Assembly: GCA_029838195.1 (NCBI GenBank)
Contig: JALGVJ010000017.1
Span: 62,001-126,000, forward strand
Length of the DNA: 64,000 bases
Direction: 5' to 3'
Origin: Promethearchaeota archaeon
GTDB lineage: Archaea > Asgardarchaeota > Lokiarchaeia > Sigyniarchaeales > SOKP01
Made by a program: the position numbers and the translations under genes. Below the pieces are notes generated by a model. It did no database searches. It was not told the DNA's origin and saw only the letters and a program-made list of their open reading frames with translations. The stretch's first letter is position 1, and each line of letters begins with the position of its first letter. Shown one piece after another: positions 1 to 9,814 of this stretch.

Positions 1-765
1 CCAATTCTCCTTGTAAATCCTTAGAATGAAGGATAAAATCCCCCTCTTCAGGAAAATTTATATTATTATACTCTTTGAATACCTGATTTAAGCGCGGAAT
101 TAAATCCTTACCAGGAATTTTGACATATTTTTCAGCAGGAGGGCGAATGGGCACGTTAATATCAATTCTGTCCGGTTTTATTTCATCCATTATTCTTTTA
201 ATTTTTCTTAATTCCTCTACTGAATCATTAAGATTTTTCATCACCATTACTTCAATCCAAAATTTTCCCTTATAATTTTTGTTAAATTCTATTAATCCAT
301 TTACCATTTCTGAAAATTTAATGCTTGGATGAGGCCTATTTATTCTAATAAAAGATTTTTCATCACCAGCATCTAAAGTTGGTAAAACTACATCAACTAA
401 CATTAGGGCATCTTTCACTTCTTTATCAGACAATAAACTTCCATTAGTTATCACGCAAATGGGTTTTTCTGTTAACGTTTTAGCATGACGAATTAATAAT
501 TCTAAATCTTTATATAATGTGGGTTCTCCACTTCCAATGAATGTGAGATAATCAAATTTAAGATTTTTTTGAGATAGTACTTCTTTCATTTCATTCTGAA
601 TAACCTCCACGGGATAAAAATTTTCACGTGTATTCGTAAAATTTGTAGTTCTCCCTAATTGACAATAAATGCATTGATAATTGCATGTTTTCGACGGGAC
701 GGGATCTACTCCCAAAGATTTTCCTAATCTTCTACTAGGAACTGGTCCAAATAAAAATGTCATTT
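1..765 (-). CDS. Radical SAM protein (COG0731-like), edge-truncated and frameshifted
   Basis: An Fe-S/SAM enzyme that would cleave S-adenosylmethionine; the substrate is unknown. From the ATG at 765 the protein reads MTFLFGPVPSRRLGK, the typical N-terminus of this family. The frame then breaks in a run of six T (six A on the coding strand) at 719-724. The rest of the family sequence continues in another frame as SLGVDPVPSK followed by CNYQCIYCQLG, whose three cysteines (CxxxCxxC) bind the 4Fe-4S cluster, and then GSGEPTLY. Read straight through, the first frame stops at a TAG a few codons later. The downstream frame stays open to the window edge, so the C-terminus lies outside. The break may be an assembly error, a real mutation or slippage; only the family call is firm. 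Confidence 0.72.
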
Positions 766-855
766 TGTGAATAAATATTCATTTAATTAAAATGTTTTAT
801 AAAATAACACCATCCGATAAAATTAAAAGAAGTAGAGGTAAAATTTTATAGAATT

Positions 856-1677
856 TTAATAGGTGTAAAAACCTTTTTTAGTTTTAAGTCCAAGCTCACC
901 CCTTTCTACTTTCTCTTTTAAAATATCCGGAGGTTTATCCCGTGGATCTCCACTATTTTTATAATAGGATAATTCAATATCATATACAACATCCAAACCG
1001 ACCGCATCCATGAGTTGGAAAGGGCCAAGTCCCATGCCTGTAAAAATTTTCCAAGCCTTATCAACCTCTTCAATATCTGCATGACCTCCCGCCCAAATTT
1101 CGAGGCATTCTTTTTTAACAGCCCTCCAAATTCGATTAAAAACAAAGCCATAACATTCCTTTTTCACGATAATGGGTGTAATTCCCATGCTTTCCACCCA
1201 TTTCTTACTTATTTCGAAGGTCTCATCACTTGTTTGCGTACCACGCATTATATCTGCCATGGGAATTGTCGTGAGATTATAAAAATGAACATTAATGACC
1301 TTATCTTTTCGCTGAACCGCATCCTCAATTTTTGATACGGGAATGGAGGAACTGTTAGTAGCAATAATCGTATGAGAAGGTGCCGCTTTATCTATTTCCG
1401 TAAAAATCTTTTTTTTTAATTCCAACTGTTCAGGAATGGCTTCTATGATGAAATCGGCATCTGCCACTGCTTCCTCTAGGGTTTCATGGAAAGTAACTCC
1501 TCCCGGGATTTTCTTTCTTTTCTTTTTCCGTGCTTGCGAATTCACGTATTTTCTCGCTTCTTCTTGATCCTTATCAAATGCACGAACTGTATATTCTAAT
1601 AAAGCATTTTTTGCTAAAATCTGCCTTCCCATAAAGCCAACGCCAATAATAGCAATGGTTTTTAGTTGTCCGCTCAT
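856..1677 (-). CDS. 3-hydroxyacyl-CoA dehydrogenase, NAD-binding
   Basis: Oxidises 3-hydroxyacyl-CoA to 3-ketoacyl-CoA with NAD+ in the cytoplasm. The 273 residues cover one Rossmann domain (GVGFMG, residues 12-17) and one C-terminal helical domain (GFVFNRIWRAVKKE onward), the usual short single-function form without a hydratase domain. The catalytic His lies in INVHFYN (His131). The Glu that normally follows in the V-E-V-I-R-G segment is replaced by Asp142 (ADIMRG), and the Pro after HFxN is also missing, so the substrate may differ from butyryl-type enzymes. It is followed upstream, on the same strand after a 355-base gap, by a beta-keto acid cleavage enzyme. This suggests a shared role in fatty acid, lysine or hydroxy-acid breakdown, but they are probably separate transcripts. 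Confidence 0.88.
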   Translation of the reverse strand: MSGQLKTIAIIGVGFMGRQILAKNALLEYTVRAFDKDQEEARKYVNSQARKKKRKKIPGGVTFHETLEEAVADADFIIEAIPEQLELKKKIFTEIDKAAPSHTIIATNSSSIPVSKIEDAVQRKDKVINVHFYNLTTIPMADIMRGTQTSDETFEISKKWVESMGITPIIVKKECYGFVFNRIWRAVKKECLEIWAGGHADIEEVDKAWKIFTGMGLGPFQLMDAVGLDVVYDIELSYYKNSGDPRDKPPDILKEKVERGELGLKTKKGFYTY

Positions 1678-2032
1678 TTTTTTCCCTTTTTTATTTTTTC
1701 CTCTCTTTTTTTTTTATTTATTTTTCGTTTATTTATTAATGTAACTTATTTTTAATATTTAATTTTATTTTAGAACACTTCAAATAATAATCTTCTTAAA
1801 CGCCCTCATTTTCCGTCTAATTATCCTTCTCTCAATTGATATAAAAAATCCATGGAAATAAATACATGAAATGATTTAATTTGATATATTTTACTTCAAG
1901 ATAAGCAATTTTTCTCAAGGTTTTTTTAAGAGAGGCCGTCATATGCGTCACCTAGTTGAATTTTTTGCCGATTTTCCTTATATTCCGAAGCATTAATAAA
2001 AAAGATCTATCATTAAATTATTAACCGATTTT
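1678..2032. other. Intergenic, no gene seen
   Basis: T-rich spacer between two same-strand genes. It should hold the promoter of the dehydrogenase, but I see no clear TATA box or hairpin. A slightly less A+T-rich patch near 1930-1970 has no recognisable structure. Confidence 0.5.
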
Positions 2033-2947
2033 TTATTTCTTCAAGCCTAGCATTTCCCGTGCCTCATCAGGTGTAGCAGGCTCTCGCCCTAACTCCTTGG
2101 CTAAGCGTACCATGCGCTTCACTAATTGAGCATTACTTTCCACGGGTTGGCCTTTCGCATAATGTAATGTATCCTCTAAGCCTGTCCGGATATTTCCTCC
2201 CATGCACATCGCAATAGTCGTTAATCGCAAGTTATATTTCCCAATCGTGACCACTTGCCATGTAGAACCCTCTGGAATCTGTTCTAACAAGTGCATCAAG
2301 TTCGCAACGGTCGCAGGAGCACCTCCTTTAATCCCTAATACTATAGAAAAGTGGAGGGGAGGGTCTAAAGCTCGCATTTCGACCAAATCCATGACATTTT
2401 CAATGTGTCCCGTATCATAAACTTCAATTTCTATTCCGCATCCTTTTGCCTTACATTTTTTCACGAATTTCTTGTTAAAATCAATGGGATTTTCAAAAGT
2501 ATGATTACCATATCTTGTTCGGAATTCAAAAGTTCCTGCATTTATCGTATACATGTCAGGAACAGGTTCAATGTTCAAAAGATTTAAACGTTCCTTGAGG
2601 GTGGGCATGACAACTGCTTGACCATATTTTTTTCCCTTACTACTTGTTTTTACTCCATAGGCAATCCGCGCTCCGATACCATTCCCAATCTGGGTAATAA
2701 TGGGACACTTTTCTTGAATTAATCTGACAGCCTTATTATAAACGTTTAGATCTGCGGTATTTTGTCCATCCTCTCCCCTTACGTGGATGTGACAAATTGC
2801 AGCTCCCGCATTATAACAAGCTAAAGCATCTTCCGCTTGCTCTTCTGGCGTTATAGGAATATTTGGATTTGCCCATTTTCCTTGAATTCCTCCCGTAATT
2901 GCCGCCGTAATAATTACTTTTTCATCCGTCAATAAATTTGGTTTCAT
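2033..2947 (-). CDS. Beta-keto acid cleavage enzyme (BKACE, DUF849)
   Basis: Zinc-dependent enzyme of the Kce family, which condenses a beta-keto acid with acetyl-CoA and releases acetoacetate plus a new CoA ester. The known member acts on 3-keto-5-aminohexanoate in lysine fermentation. The 304 residues match the family length. The N-terminus carries VIITAAITGG and the zinc-binding pair CHIHVR (His53, His55) of the TIM barrel, and later segments such as SIVLGIKGG and GGNIRTGLED are typical of the family. Substrate varies widely between members and cannot be fixed here. No other lysine-fermentation genes lie beside it; the neighbouring 3-hydroxyacyl-CoA dehydrogenase is the only functional link. 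Confidence 0.9.
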   Translation of the reverse strand: MKPNLLTDEKVIITAAITGGIQGKWANPNIPITPEEQAEDALACYNAGAAICHIHVRGEDGQNTADLNVYNKAVRLIQEKCPIITQIGNGIGARIAYGVKTSSKGKKYGQAVVMPTLKERLNLLNIEPVPDMYTINAGTFEFRTRYGNHTFENPIDFNKKFVKKCKAKGCGIEIEVYDTGHIENVMDLVEMRALDPPLHFSIVLGIKGGAPATVANLMHLLEQIPEGSTWQVVTIGKYNLRLTTIAMCMGGNIRTGLEDTLHYAKGQPVESNAQLVKRMVRLAKELGREPATPDEAREMLGLKK

Positions 2948-3201
2948 TCCTTTTCACCTCATGGCTATAAAATTAAATTACTGGCGTTGATCATACTTAG
3001 ATTTTATTTTAAACTTCATTTATAGTTTTTGAATTTTTTTTTATCTACAAATAATTATTCTGCTTTTTGGTGTTTTTATCTCGTATTATAAACATAAGTC
3101 GAATATCTTAAATGGTGGATTAAAATCGAAAGAGATAAATTATTTTTTTAATTTACTTCAGTATTAAAACAGTATTTGAATAGATAGGAAACATTTTTCC
3201 C

Positions 3202-4137
3202 ATGGCAGATGTGAATTATATTTTTCTTCTTTCATTATTCATCATTGCCTTGGGATATTTTCTCAAAAGGATTAACGTTATTCCCGAAGAAAACGGAAAA
3301 GCTATTGCTAAGGTCATATTTAACGTCACGCTCCCCGCCGTGATCTTAAAAGTTACGAGAACCATTGTATTTAGTGCGTCCTTAATCCTTTTACCCTTGA
3401 TAAACATCTTATATGGTATAGCAATGGCTTTAATAGGTCTTTTAGTATTTAAAAACTATCCTAAAAAATTGAAAGGGCTTTTAGTGATGACGATGGTTGG
3501 ATTTAACGTGGCTCATTTTTCTTTTCCCTTGATCGATGGAATTTATGGCCAAGAAGGCATGCAATATATCGCTCTCATTGACGCCGGAAATGCATTCACG
3601 ATTTTTGTGGTTTGTTATATTTTTGGTTCTCTTTTTTCTCATGATTCGGACTCGAATGAGGCTAAAATTGATGTAAAAAAGCTTCTTTTACAATTAGGAA
3701 AATCAGCGCCCTTAATGACTTATATTATTGCGCTTATTTTAAATTTTTCAAACGCACAATTGCCCATATTCATTCTGGACTTAATAGATATTTTATATCG
3801 GGCAAATACGCCTTTATCATTATTGTTGTTAGGAATTTACTTGAATTTTAAATTTAAAAAATCGGAATGGTATAATATTCTTAAAATCCTTTTTCTTAGA
3901 TACATGTTTGGGCTTCTGTTAGGCTTATTTTTATTTTTTACTATACCTTCTACACAATTCCTTCATTTAACGCGCTTAATCCTTACCATCTCTCTCATCC
4001 TTCCCGTAGGGCTGGCGGTCATTCCCTTTTCCGTAGAGTTTGAGTATGATCAGGAATTAACCACGATGATTACGAATTTAACCATAATCATTAGTTATGC
4101 ACTCATTTGGGTTTTAATTCTTCTTTTAGATGGATGA
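3202..4137 (+). CDS. AEC (auxin efflux carrier) family permease
   Basis: Integral membrane transporter of the bile/arsenite/riboflavin superfamily; archaeal and bacterial members export or import organic acids such as malate. The 311-residue protein is almost wholly hydrophobic with about ten membrane segments. The first pair (LFIIALGYFLKRINVIP) ends in the typical NVTLPAVIL segment near residues 45-55. Midway, a cytoplasmic charged loop (SDSNEAKIDVKK) separates the two five-helix halves expected for this family. It stands alone between genes of the opposite strand, so it is probably transcribed by itself from the A+T-rich 3060-3200 region. Substrate unknown. Confidence 0.85.
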   Translation: MADVNYIFLLSLFIIALGYFLKRINVIPEENGKAIAKVIFNVTLPAVILKVTRTIVFSASLILLPLINILYGIAMALIGLLVFKNYPKKLKGLLVMTMVGFNVAHFSFPLIDGIYGQEGMQYIALIDAGNAFTIFVVCYIFGSLFSHDSDSNEAKIDVKKLLLQLGKSAPLMTYIIALILNFSNAQLPIFILDLIDILYRANTPLSLLLLGIYLNFKFKKSEWYNILKILFLRYMFGLLLGLFLFFTIPSTQFLHLTRLILTISLILPVGLAVIPFSVEFEYDQELTTMITNLTIIISYALIWVLILLLDG

Positions 4138-4359
4138 GTTAGAAAAAGGGTTTTTCAAGATTTTCTTTTGGCGTTCACTTTTTTAGAAAAATAGTAAATA
4201 ATTATTATTATTATTTTAAAAATCACGCAGTTCTCTCAATGGGACATCTCCTCATCAAAAATAGATTTAAATATTCATTAATTAACTGAAATTTGTTAAA
4301 AAAAATGCAGAGAAAAAAAAAAAGAAGTTTAAATTTATTGCGAGTAATTTTTTTAGTTT

Positions 4360-5091
4360 TTATAATTCAGAACCACATGTACTGCAAAATTTTTGACTTG
4401 CTGTAATGGGACTGCCACAATGGGGGCAAAATTTAGCTGTTGGTTCTGGTGCTGGTGGTTGTGGGGTTGTAGGGGCTGTTGGAGCAACAGTGGGTTGGGG
4501 TGCTGATATATATTGCTGCGTTCCCATTTGCTGTAGATTTTTTAATGAGGATAATTTAAAATAGCCTACTAGTTCCAAAATAGCTCCGATGAAACTTAAA
4601 ATTACTGTTAAATAGAGAATGGCTGCATATTTCATATATTTCGAGCCATCAATGGCATCTTTTCCTATATTTGGGGGAAACATGGAAGTATTTTGAAGGA
4701 AAAAATCATTGCATCGCGACCATGCTTGAATTCGGAAGATAGCAGCTATGATTTGTATGATAATTCCTAAAATAATTAACACGATTAGACTGATGTTAAA
4801 AAGAATCACGCCAATGATATTTAATAAAAACGCATAAAGGATTTTGGAACGAAATTCAAGAAGGAGTCTATTATTCAATGCATATCCTATTTCTTTAATG
4901 TCTCCGAGAGCTAATAAGAAAATGATGAGGATGAGAATTTGAAGGACCAAGTTGATAATACTCATCGCAAAAATGAAAATCGCTAGTAATCCAAATATGA
5001 ACGATAAAATGGAGAGAACAGCTAAATACAACATTTTAGTTCCGAATAACGAAAAGCGGAGTGAAACATTCGTTTGAGCCAATCTGATCAC
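4360..5091 (-). CDS. DUF996-like membrane protein with C-terminal zinc ribbon
   Basis: A protein of unknown function seen mainly in archaea. About 175 residues contain four to five hydrophobic segments. A flexible linker rich in Pro, Thr and Ala follows (APQPTVAPTAPTTPQPPAPEP), and the protein ends in a zinc ribbon with two CxxC pairs (FCPHCG and FCSTCG). The ribbon probably faces the cytoplasm and mediates protein contact. Neighbouring genes transport small molecules but share no obvious pathway with it. The start at 5091 (MIRLAQTN) fits the first hydrophobic segment. Confidence 0.75.
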   Translation of the reverse strand: MIRLAQTNVSLRFSLFGTKMLYLAVLSILSFIFGLLAIFIFAMSIINLVLQILILIIFLLALGDIKEIGYALNNRLLLEFRSKILYAFLLNIIGVILFNISLIVLIILGIIIQIIAAIFRIQAWSRCNDFFLQNTSMFPPNIGKDAIDGSKYMKYAAILYLTVILSFIGAILELVGYFKLSSLKNLQQMGTQQYISAPQPTVAPTAPTTPQPPAPEPTAKFCPHCGSPITASQKFCSTCGSEL

Positions 5092-5312
5092 TTATTTAAT
5101 AGAATTAATTAATACTATAATGCCAAATTTATTTTAAATATTTTTGTAAATTTTAGATTTAAATAAAAAAAATGTAAATAATTTCTAATGGATTGAATTC
5201 TTAAAAGGAGATTATAGTATTGGTAAACAAAAGAGAAAAATAATTATCGTGAACAATTAAGGATGAAATTTGGTTAAAAAATGGGGTGATAATTTATTTT
5301 AGGGAACTTAAT

Positions 5313-6272
5313 TTAAGCGATTTCTTCAAAATCTTGGGATTGTTCCCTCATAATCAAGATTATTGAAAAAATAACGATTAGAGTTCCTATTAACGTAAAG
5401 ATGGTTAGCTCTTCTCCCAGGTAAAAGAAGGCTAAAAATGCAGAAATAATAGGAGTAGGAGAAAATAACATGGTTGCTCGAGAAAAACGCATGTAAGATA
5501 AGGTTTTATACCAACAATAAAGCCCGCACCCATGAACCACTCCAATAGAAATAAAGAAAAATAGATTGTACAATTCGAATAATAAGAAGATATTCTGAGC
5601 GGGAAAAAATAAAAAATAGGTGGGAAAAAGCACGAAAAATGCCAGTAAACTTCTAATAAATACAATATAAAGAGGTGAAACTTCTTGATTTTCTATTATT
5701 GGTTTGGTTTGAACATGCGCTAATGTCCATAAAGCACTAATTCCTAGAAGAATTAAAATACCCATGTTCAGCTCAAAATTTTCAACATTTCCTCCAGTTA
5801 TTACGATGATCAACCCAAGTAAGAGAAGTAGAGAAAAAATTACTTGATTACGGTTAATTTTTTCTTTTAAAATAATAAATCCAAAAAAAAGGGCTATTAA
5901 AATTCGAGCTTTAGAGACAACGGCTCCAATAGTGGCACCTACCAAATCAAATCCAAAATAAAAAAAAATGCGGCCAAAACCAAACACCGCTCCCAAATAC
6001 AGAAAAAATATAAAATTCTTTCTTATGAGACCTTGATTAAATTTTTTTTCTTTAATCTTATTTGATTTAATAAGATTATTTTTCTTGGTTCTATTTTTTT
6101 CCATGAGAATGAAAGGTAAAAAAAATAACGTGGAAAAAAGGGTTGCCATAGTCGCAAAAATGTAGGAATCGAGAATGGTAGGTCGGGCTAAGAGTATTAT
6201 CGGTTGTAGGCCTACTAAAAATAAACCTAGCATTCCATATAAAAAACCACGCTTTAAGTTTTCTTCTAACAA
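5313..6272 (-). CDS. EamA/DMT-family transporter
   Basis: A drug/metabolite superfamily transporter of 319 residues, with about ten membrane helices arranged as two repeats of five (EamA domains roughly residues 8-175 and 180-308). The hydrophobic blocks GFIILKEKINRNQVIFSLLL and the matching AFFYLGEELTIFTLIG near the C-terminus are the typical end-of-repeat segments of this family. A Lys-rich loop (KNRTKKNNLIK) sits between helices two and three. The next gene upstream on the same strand starts about 50 bases away, so they may be co-transcribed. Substrate unknown. Confidence 0.85.
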   Translation of the reverse strand: MLEENLKRGFLYGMLGLFLVGLQPIILLARPTILDSYIFATMATLFSTLFFLPFILMEKNRTKKNNLIKSNKIKEKKFNQGLIRKNFIFFLYLGAVFGFGRIFFYFGFDLVGATIGAVVSKARILIALFFGFIILKEKINRNQVIFSLLLLLGLIIVITGGNVENFELNMGILILLGISALWTLAHVQTKPIIENQEVSPLYIVFIRSLLAFFVLFPTYFLFFPAQNIFLLFELYNLFFFISIGVVHGCGLYCWYKTLSYMRFSRATMLFSPTPIISAFLAFFYLGEELTIFTLIGTLIVIFSIILIMREQSQDFEEIA

Positions 6273-6321
6273 TTTTATTATATTATTAATTTAATGGAAG
6301 AATTGTTTTAAATGAATGATT

Positions 6322-6681
6322 TTACTCTTTCTTAATTATCTTTTCCCATAAACCGGGTAAGAGTTTCATGAACTGGTAATCTTTAGCGTTTTTAATTATT
6401 ATTTGAGAAACTTTTTCTAAAATTTCCACATAATCATCAGGATCTTCCAAAATAGTTAGAACAAGAATTATATATAGTTTCTCTTTAGGTCCAGAATAAT
6501 ATGAGATGATATTTACATTATCGTCCGTGAAAGCCGTTATGCCCTCTTTGGAGGCATATTCATGGATATCGTAAATGCGCAACATGACTCTCTGATCAAG
6601 GAGAACTTTCTCAGGATATTTTATTACTAATTCCGCTCCTGATCTAACATTCCACTCCATGATTACTAATCCATGAGGCAT
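6322..6681 (-). CDS. Small longin/roadblock-like protein
   Basis: A 119-residue soluble protein opening with MPHGLVIMEWNVRSGAELV and followed by KYPEKVLLDQRVMLRIYDIHEYA. The strand-turn-strand start, the ..YPE.. segment, the central IISYYSGPKEKLYIILVLTI strands and the amphipathic C-terminal helices resemble the alpha/beta longin-type domains that are abundant in Asgard archaea and partner small GTPases. No catalytic motif is visible. It lies about 50 bases upstream of the EamA transporter on the same strand. The longin assignment is inferred from the pattern and has not been tested by structure prediction. Confidence 0.6.
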   Translation of the reverse strand: MPHGLVIMEWNVRSGAELVIKYPEKVLLDQRVMLRIYDIHEYASKEGITAFTDDNVNIISYYSGPKEKLYIILVLTILEDPDDYVEILEKVSQIIIKNAKDYQFMKLLPGLWEKIIKKE

Positions 6682-6784
6682 GATATCTTAATAAAATGTT
6701 TTTATCTTATTGTTATTCGAATGAAATTTAAGGAATAAAAATTCATTTGATTAAATTAATTTACTAAATGTAAATCATCAGAAA

Positions 6785-7627
6785 TCATTTGAAATTTTTA
6801 TTTAACCAGTTAATTAATTGATTCCAACTATTTTCTGGAAATTCAGCGTGTTTCGCACCTTTAATTATCATGAATTCTTTATTTTTAACGGGTATCTCTT
6901 CATAAAATTCCCTTGCCGCGTCAATTTCAAAAATCTCATCTTGATCCCCTAATCCCACTAATACTGGGATATCCACATTCTCCGGAAATGTTACTTCTTT
7001 TGCATTAAGAATGCGCATGAAACGCAAGGTATAGTTAAAATTTCTTAATGGATCGTCTAAACCGGTGATTCCATCACGATAATACGTGATTACAGGTTTG
7101 CTTGGAAAAATCAAGGAACTAAAAAGAATTTTCAATGTTTTTAAAAGACCGGGTTTTTTATAGACCCCTTCCCTTACTTTCCTTGCCCCACTTAGCAAGA
7201 TTAATCCATCAATTTTTTCCATGCAATTATTTAATGCGATAGCCGCTGAAATTACACCCAGACTATGGCCTAAAATTGTTAATTTTTCTTTTTGTTCTTT
7301 TATAAAGGAGATGACTTCGCATAAATCTTTTATTAATCGCTCTTTACTCGGATAATCTCCCCGAATGCCATCTGATAGCCCATGGCCCCTTAAATCCAAA
7401 CCAAAAACAGAATATCCCGCTTTAGTTAAGGGCTTTGAGAGTACCTCTCCATATAACTCGCTATATGCGGTTATTCCATGAAAGATGAGAATTCCGATTT
7501 TTGACTCACTTGTGGGCTTCCATTCTCTAATGAATAAAGTAATTTCGTCCGAAGTCGTAAAAAGATGATGAGGTTCTTTAAATTTTTCTCTTAATTCTTG
7601 AATGTTCATTTTTACAATTGGATACAT
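6785..7627 (-). CDS. Alpha/beta hydrolase, monoacylglycerol-lipase type
   Basis: A serine hydrolase of 280 residues, probably acting on lipid esters in the cytoplasm. The oxyanion-hole HG sits in IGILIFHGITAY and is followed by FGLDLRGHGLSDG, a hallmark of monoacylglycerol lipases and lysophospholipases. The nucleophile elbow is TILGHSLGV, the acid is in VGLGDQDEIFE and the histidine is in IKGAKHAEFPE. No signal peptide or lid insertion is seen. It stands between the longin-like gene and the beta-glucuronidase on the same strand, with gaps over 100 bases, so separate promoters are likely. An esterase of other specificity is possible. Confidence 0.87.
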   Translation of the reverse strand: MYPIVKMNIQELREKFKEPHHLFTTSDEITLFIREWKPTSESKIGILIFHGITAYSELYGEVLSKPLTKAGYSVFGLDLRGHGLSDGIRGDYPSKERLIKDLCEVISFIKEQKEKLTILGHSLGVISAAIALNNCMEKIDGLILLSGARKVREGVYKKPGLLKTLKILFSSLIFPSKPVITYYRDGITGLDDPLRNFNYTLRFMRILNAKEVTFPENVDIPVLVGLGDQDEIFEIDAAREFYEEIPVKNKEFMIIKGAKHAEFPENSWNQLINWLNKNFK

Positions 7628-7791
7628 GGTTTTTCTTTCTATTAATAATTAACTTAAGCATCAAAATTTTTAAAATCTTTCTTTCTGGGAAATAGGTGAG
7701 TGTTTTTTTAACGTGTTTAACAACTAAAAATAATACACATGAGAATTTTATAGTATTAAATTAAGGAGAGATGTAAAAAAATAAAAAATTT

Positions 7792-9528
7792 TCAAGAAAA
7801 GATATCTTCGCCCTTCCAAATTTTTCTTAAAAAATGGGCGGCTAATTTAGGCTGCCGTTCTCTCGTGAAGACCCCTTTATAATTGAAACCTCCAACCCTT
7901 ATAATTCCTTGCGGTGTTTTAAAATCTGTTAAGTTCCATACGTGTTCTCCTTGAATATAGGGCTTTTCTCTTATCAATTTGATATATTTTTTAAGAAATT
8001 CTACCTGATATTCTTCAGTAAACATTTCAGGAGGCTGGGAATGATACCCGGGAATGGTATCTGCACCAAATTCAGATAAAATTATAGGTTTTTTATATTT
8101 TTCGTAAATTTCATCCAACTCAGAAGAGAGATACTTTATTCCCTCATCAATCTGACCTGGTTGCGTGTACCATCCATTGTATCGATTCACGCACGCAACT
8201 TCACAGAATTCAAATGTTTGCTCCCCTTTTCCGATCATGCTCACTAGCGTAACGGGACGAGTAGGATCTAATTGTTTTACTTTATCATGAAGTGTCTTAA
8301 AAAATTCTTTAGCTTTCGTGCTCCTATTTGGCTCATTTGCCAAGCTCCACATTATTACACTGGGATGATTCCTGTCTCTTTTAACTAATTCTTCCACGTA
8401 TTGTAAACATATAGAGAGGTGCTTGTCAATTACATTTTTTTCAAATGTCAATCCCACGGCGGGGGTTTCATCGATCACCAAAAACCCCAATTTGTCTGCT
8501 AAATCCATCATTTGTTCTGAATAGGGATAATGAGATGTTCTAAATGAATTGGCACCGATCCATTTCATTAAAGAATAATCTTTGATGATTAAAGGAGCAA
8601 GAAAGCTACGTCCCACCACGGGAAAATCTTCGTGCCTTCCAAAGCCTTTCAAGTAAATTGGCTTCCCATTCAGCAATAAATTATCTCCTTTAACCTCAAA
8701 CGTTCTAATTCCCACGTTTAATGAGTACGAATCCCATATTTTTTCTTGTTTCAGTAGCTCAACACGTAAAAAATAAAGATGGGGTGTTTCGGGAGACCAA
8801 AATTTAGCATTAGGAATTTTCAGAATAGCTTTAGTTTGAGTTCCTTCCATGGAGACTTTTTCCGTGATTTCCTTTCCAAAACCGGTTATTATAAACCGAG
8901 CTTCATTGAATCCTTCTTCAAGAGTTTCCATCGAAACCGTTGCGACACCCGTGCCATTTTCAATTGAGGGAATGACAAAAATATCTTTAATTCCTCCTTC
9001 GGGCATACAATATAATAAAACGGGTCTTTGAATGCCACAGAAGGGAAAAAAATCGTAATTTGTTCCGGGATAGTTTTGCCTCACCCCTCCGGGAGGAACT
9101 TGAGTTCGAGAAAGAGTGTTATCTACCCTCAAGACCAGGAGATTTTCTGCTTTCTTTATCTTTGCCGTTATCTCGAATTCAAAGGGTAAATGCCCACCTT
9201 CATGTGCCCCTATTTTTTCACCATTCAGCCAAACATCCGCTAGATAATTAACGGATCCAAAACGTAAGAACACGTGATTTCCATTCAACCAGCCCCTTGG
9301 CATGTCAAATTTGGTTTGATACCATGCGGGTCCCATGAAGTCTCGGTAATTCGAAAATTGATCATTCCAGCTTCCGGGCACGGCTATGGGTTCAGTATTT
9401 TCTATTCCTTTGTTCCAATTCTCATTTAATCCTATATTATTAGGATCTGGTTTAAAATCCCAAAAGCCAGATAAATCTATAAATTGACGATATTGATTTC
9501 TTTGCGGATATAACATGGCTTTTTCCAT
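7792..9528 (-). CDS. uidA: Beta-glucuronidase (glycoside hydrolase family 2)
   Basis: Retaining glycosidase releasing glucuronate from beta-glucuronides. The 578 residues follow the GH2 order: a jelly-roll sugar-binding domain (to about residue 180), an immunoglobulin-like domain, and a TIM barrel from about residue 275. The acid/base Glu is in MWSLANEPNRS and the nucleophile Glu is in ILSEFGADT. The tail (GEHVWNLTDF, then RVGGFNYKGVFTR) matches bacterial GusA closely. It retains the NxK pair (NYK) that contacts the glucuronate carboxylate, with one extra residue before it. There is no signal peptide, so it acts inside the cell on imported sugars. GPH transporters elsewhere in the window are plausible importers. 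Confidence 0.92.
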   Translation of the reverse strand: MEKAMLYPQRNQYRQFIDLSGFWDFKPDPNNIGLNENWNKGIENTEPIAVPGSWNDQFSNYRDFMGPAWYQTKFDMPRGWLNGNHVFLRFGSVNYLADVWLNGEKIGAHEGGHLPFEFEITAKIKKAENLLVLRVDNTLSRTQVPPGGVRQNYPGTNYDFFPFCGIQRPVLLYCMPEGGIKDIFVIPSIENGTGVATVSMETLEEGFNEARFIITGFGKEITEKVSMEGTQTKAILKIPNAKFWSPETPHLYFLRVELLKQEKIWDSYSLNVGIRTFEVKGDNLLLNGKPIYLKGFGRHEDFPVVGRSFLAPLIIKDYSLMKWIGANSFRTSHYPYSEQMMDLADKLGFLVIDETPAVGLTFEKNVIDKHLSICLQYVEELVKRDRNHPSVIMWSLANEPNRSTKAKEFFKTLHDKVKQLDPTRPVTLVSMIGKGEQTFEFCEVACVNRYNGWYTQPGQIDEGIKYLSSELDEIYEKYKKPIILSEFGADTIPGYHSQPPEMFTEEYQVEFLKKYIKLIREKPYIQGEHVWNLTDFKTPQGIIRVGGFNYKGVFTRERQPKLAAHFLRKIWKGEDIFS

Positions 9529-9814
9529 CTTATTGTTTATTCAATAGAGTCAATAATATATTTTTTGAACTAAATTAATTTTTTATTGCTTGAATTGAAT
9601 AATAACGCTAATTATTAAAAATTTAATTTTTGTAAACCCTTAATCGTAAACTTTAGAAATTGGCATTACGAGAAAATTTCACTCTTGGTTCTTAGACCCT
9701 AAAAAGGATGAAAAATTTTCTTTTTGAATTTTATTCCTTCCTTAAAGTACTTATTTTTTAATAACTTGAACAATTATAATTCTAAAGATTAATAGATTAA
9801 AATGGAAAAATTCA

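Noticed and set aside
5283..5293. GTGATAATTTA resembling the operator half-site
   Set aside because: It lies downstream of the EamA gene's 3' end, not in a promoter, and lacks the second half.
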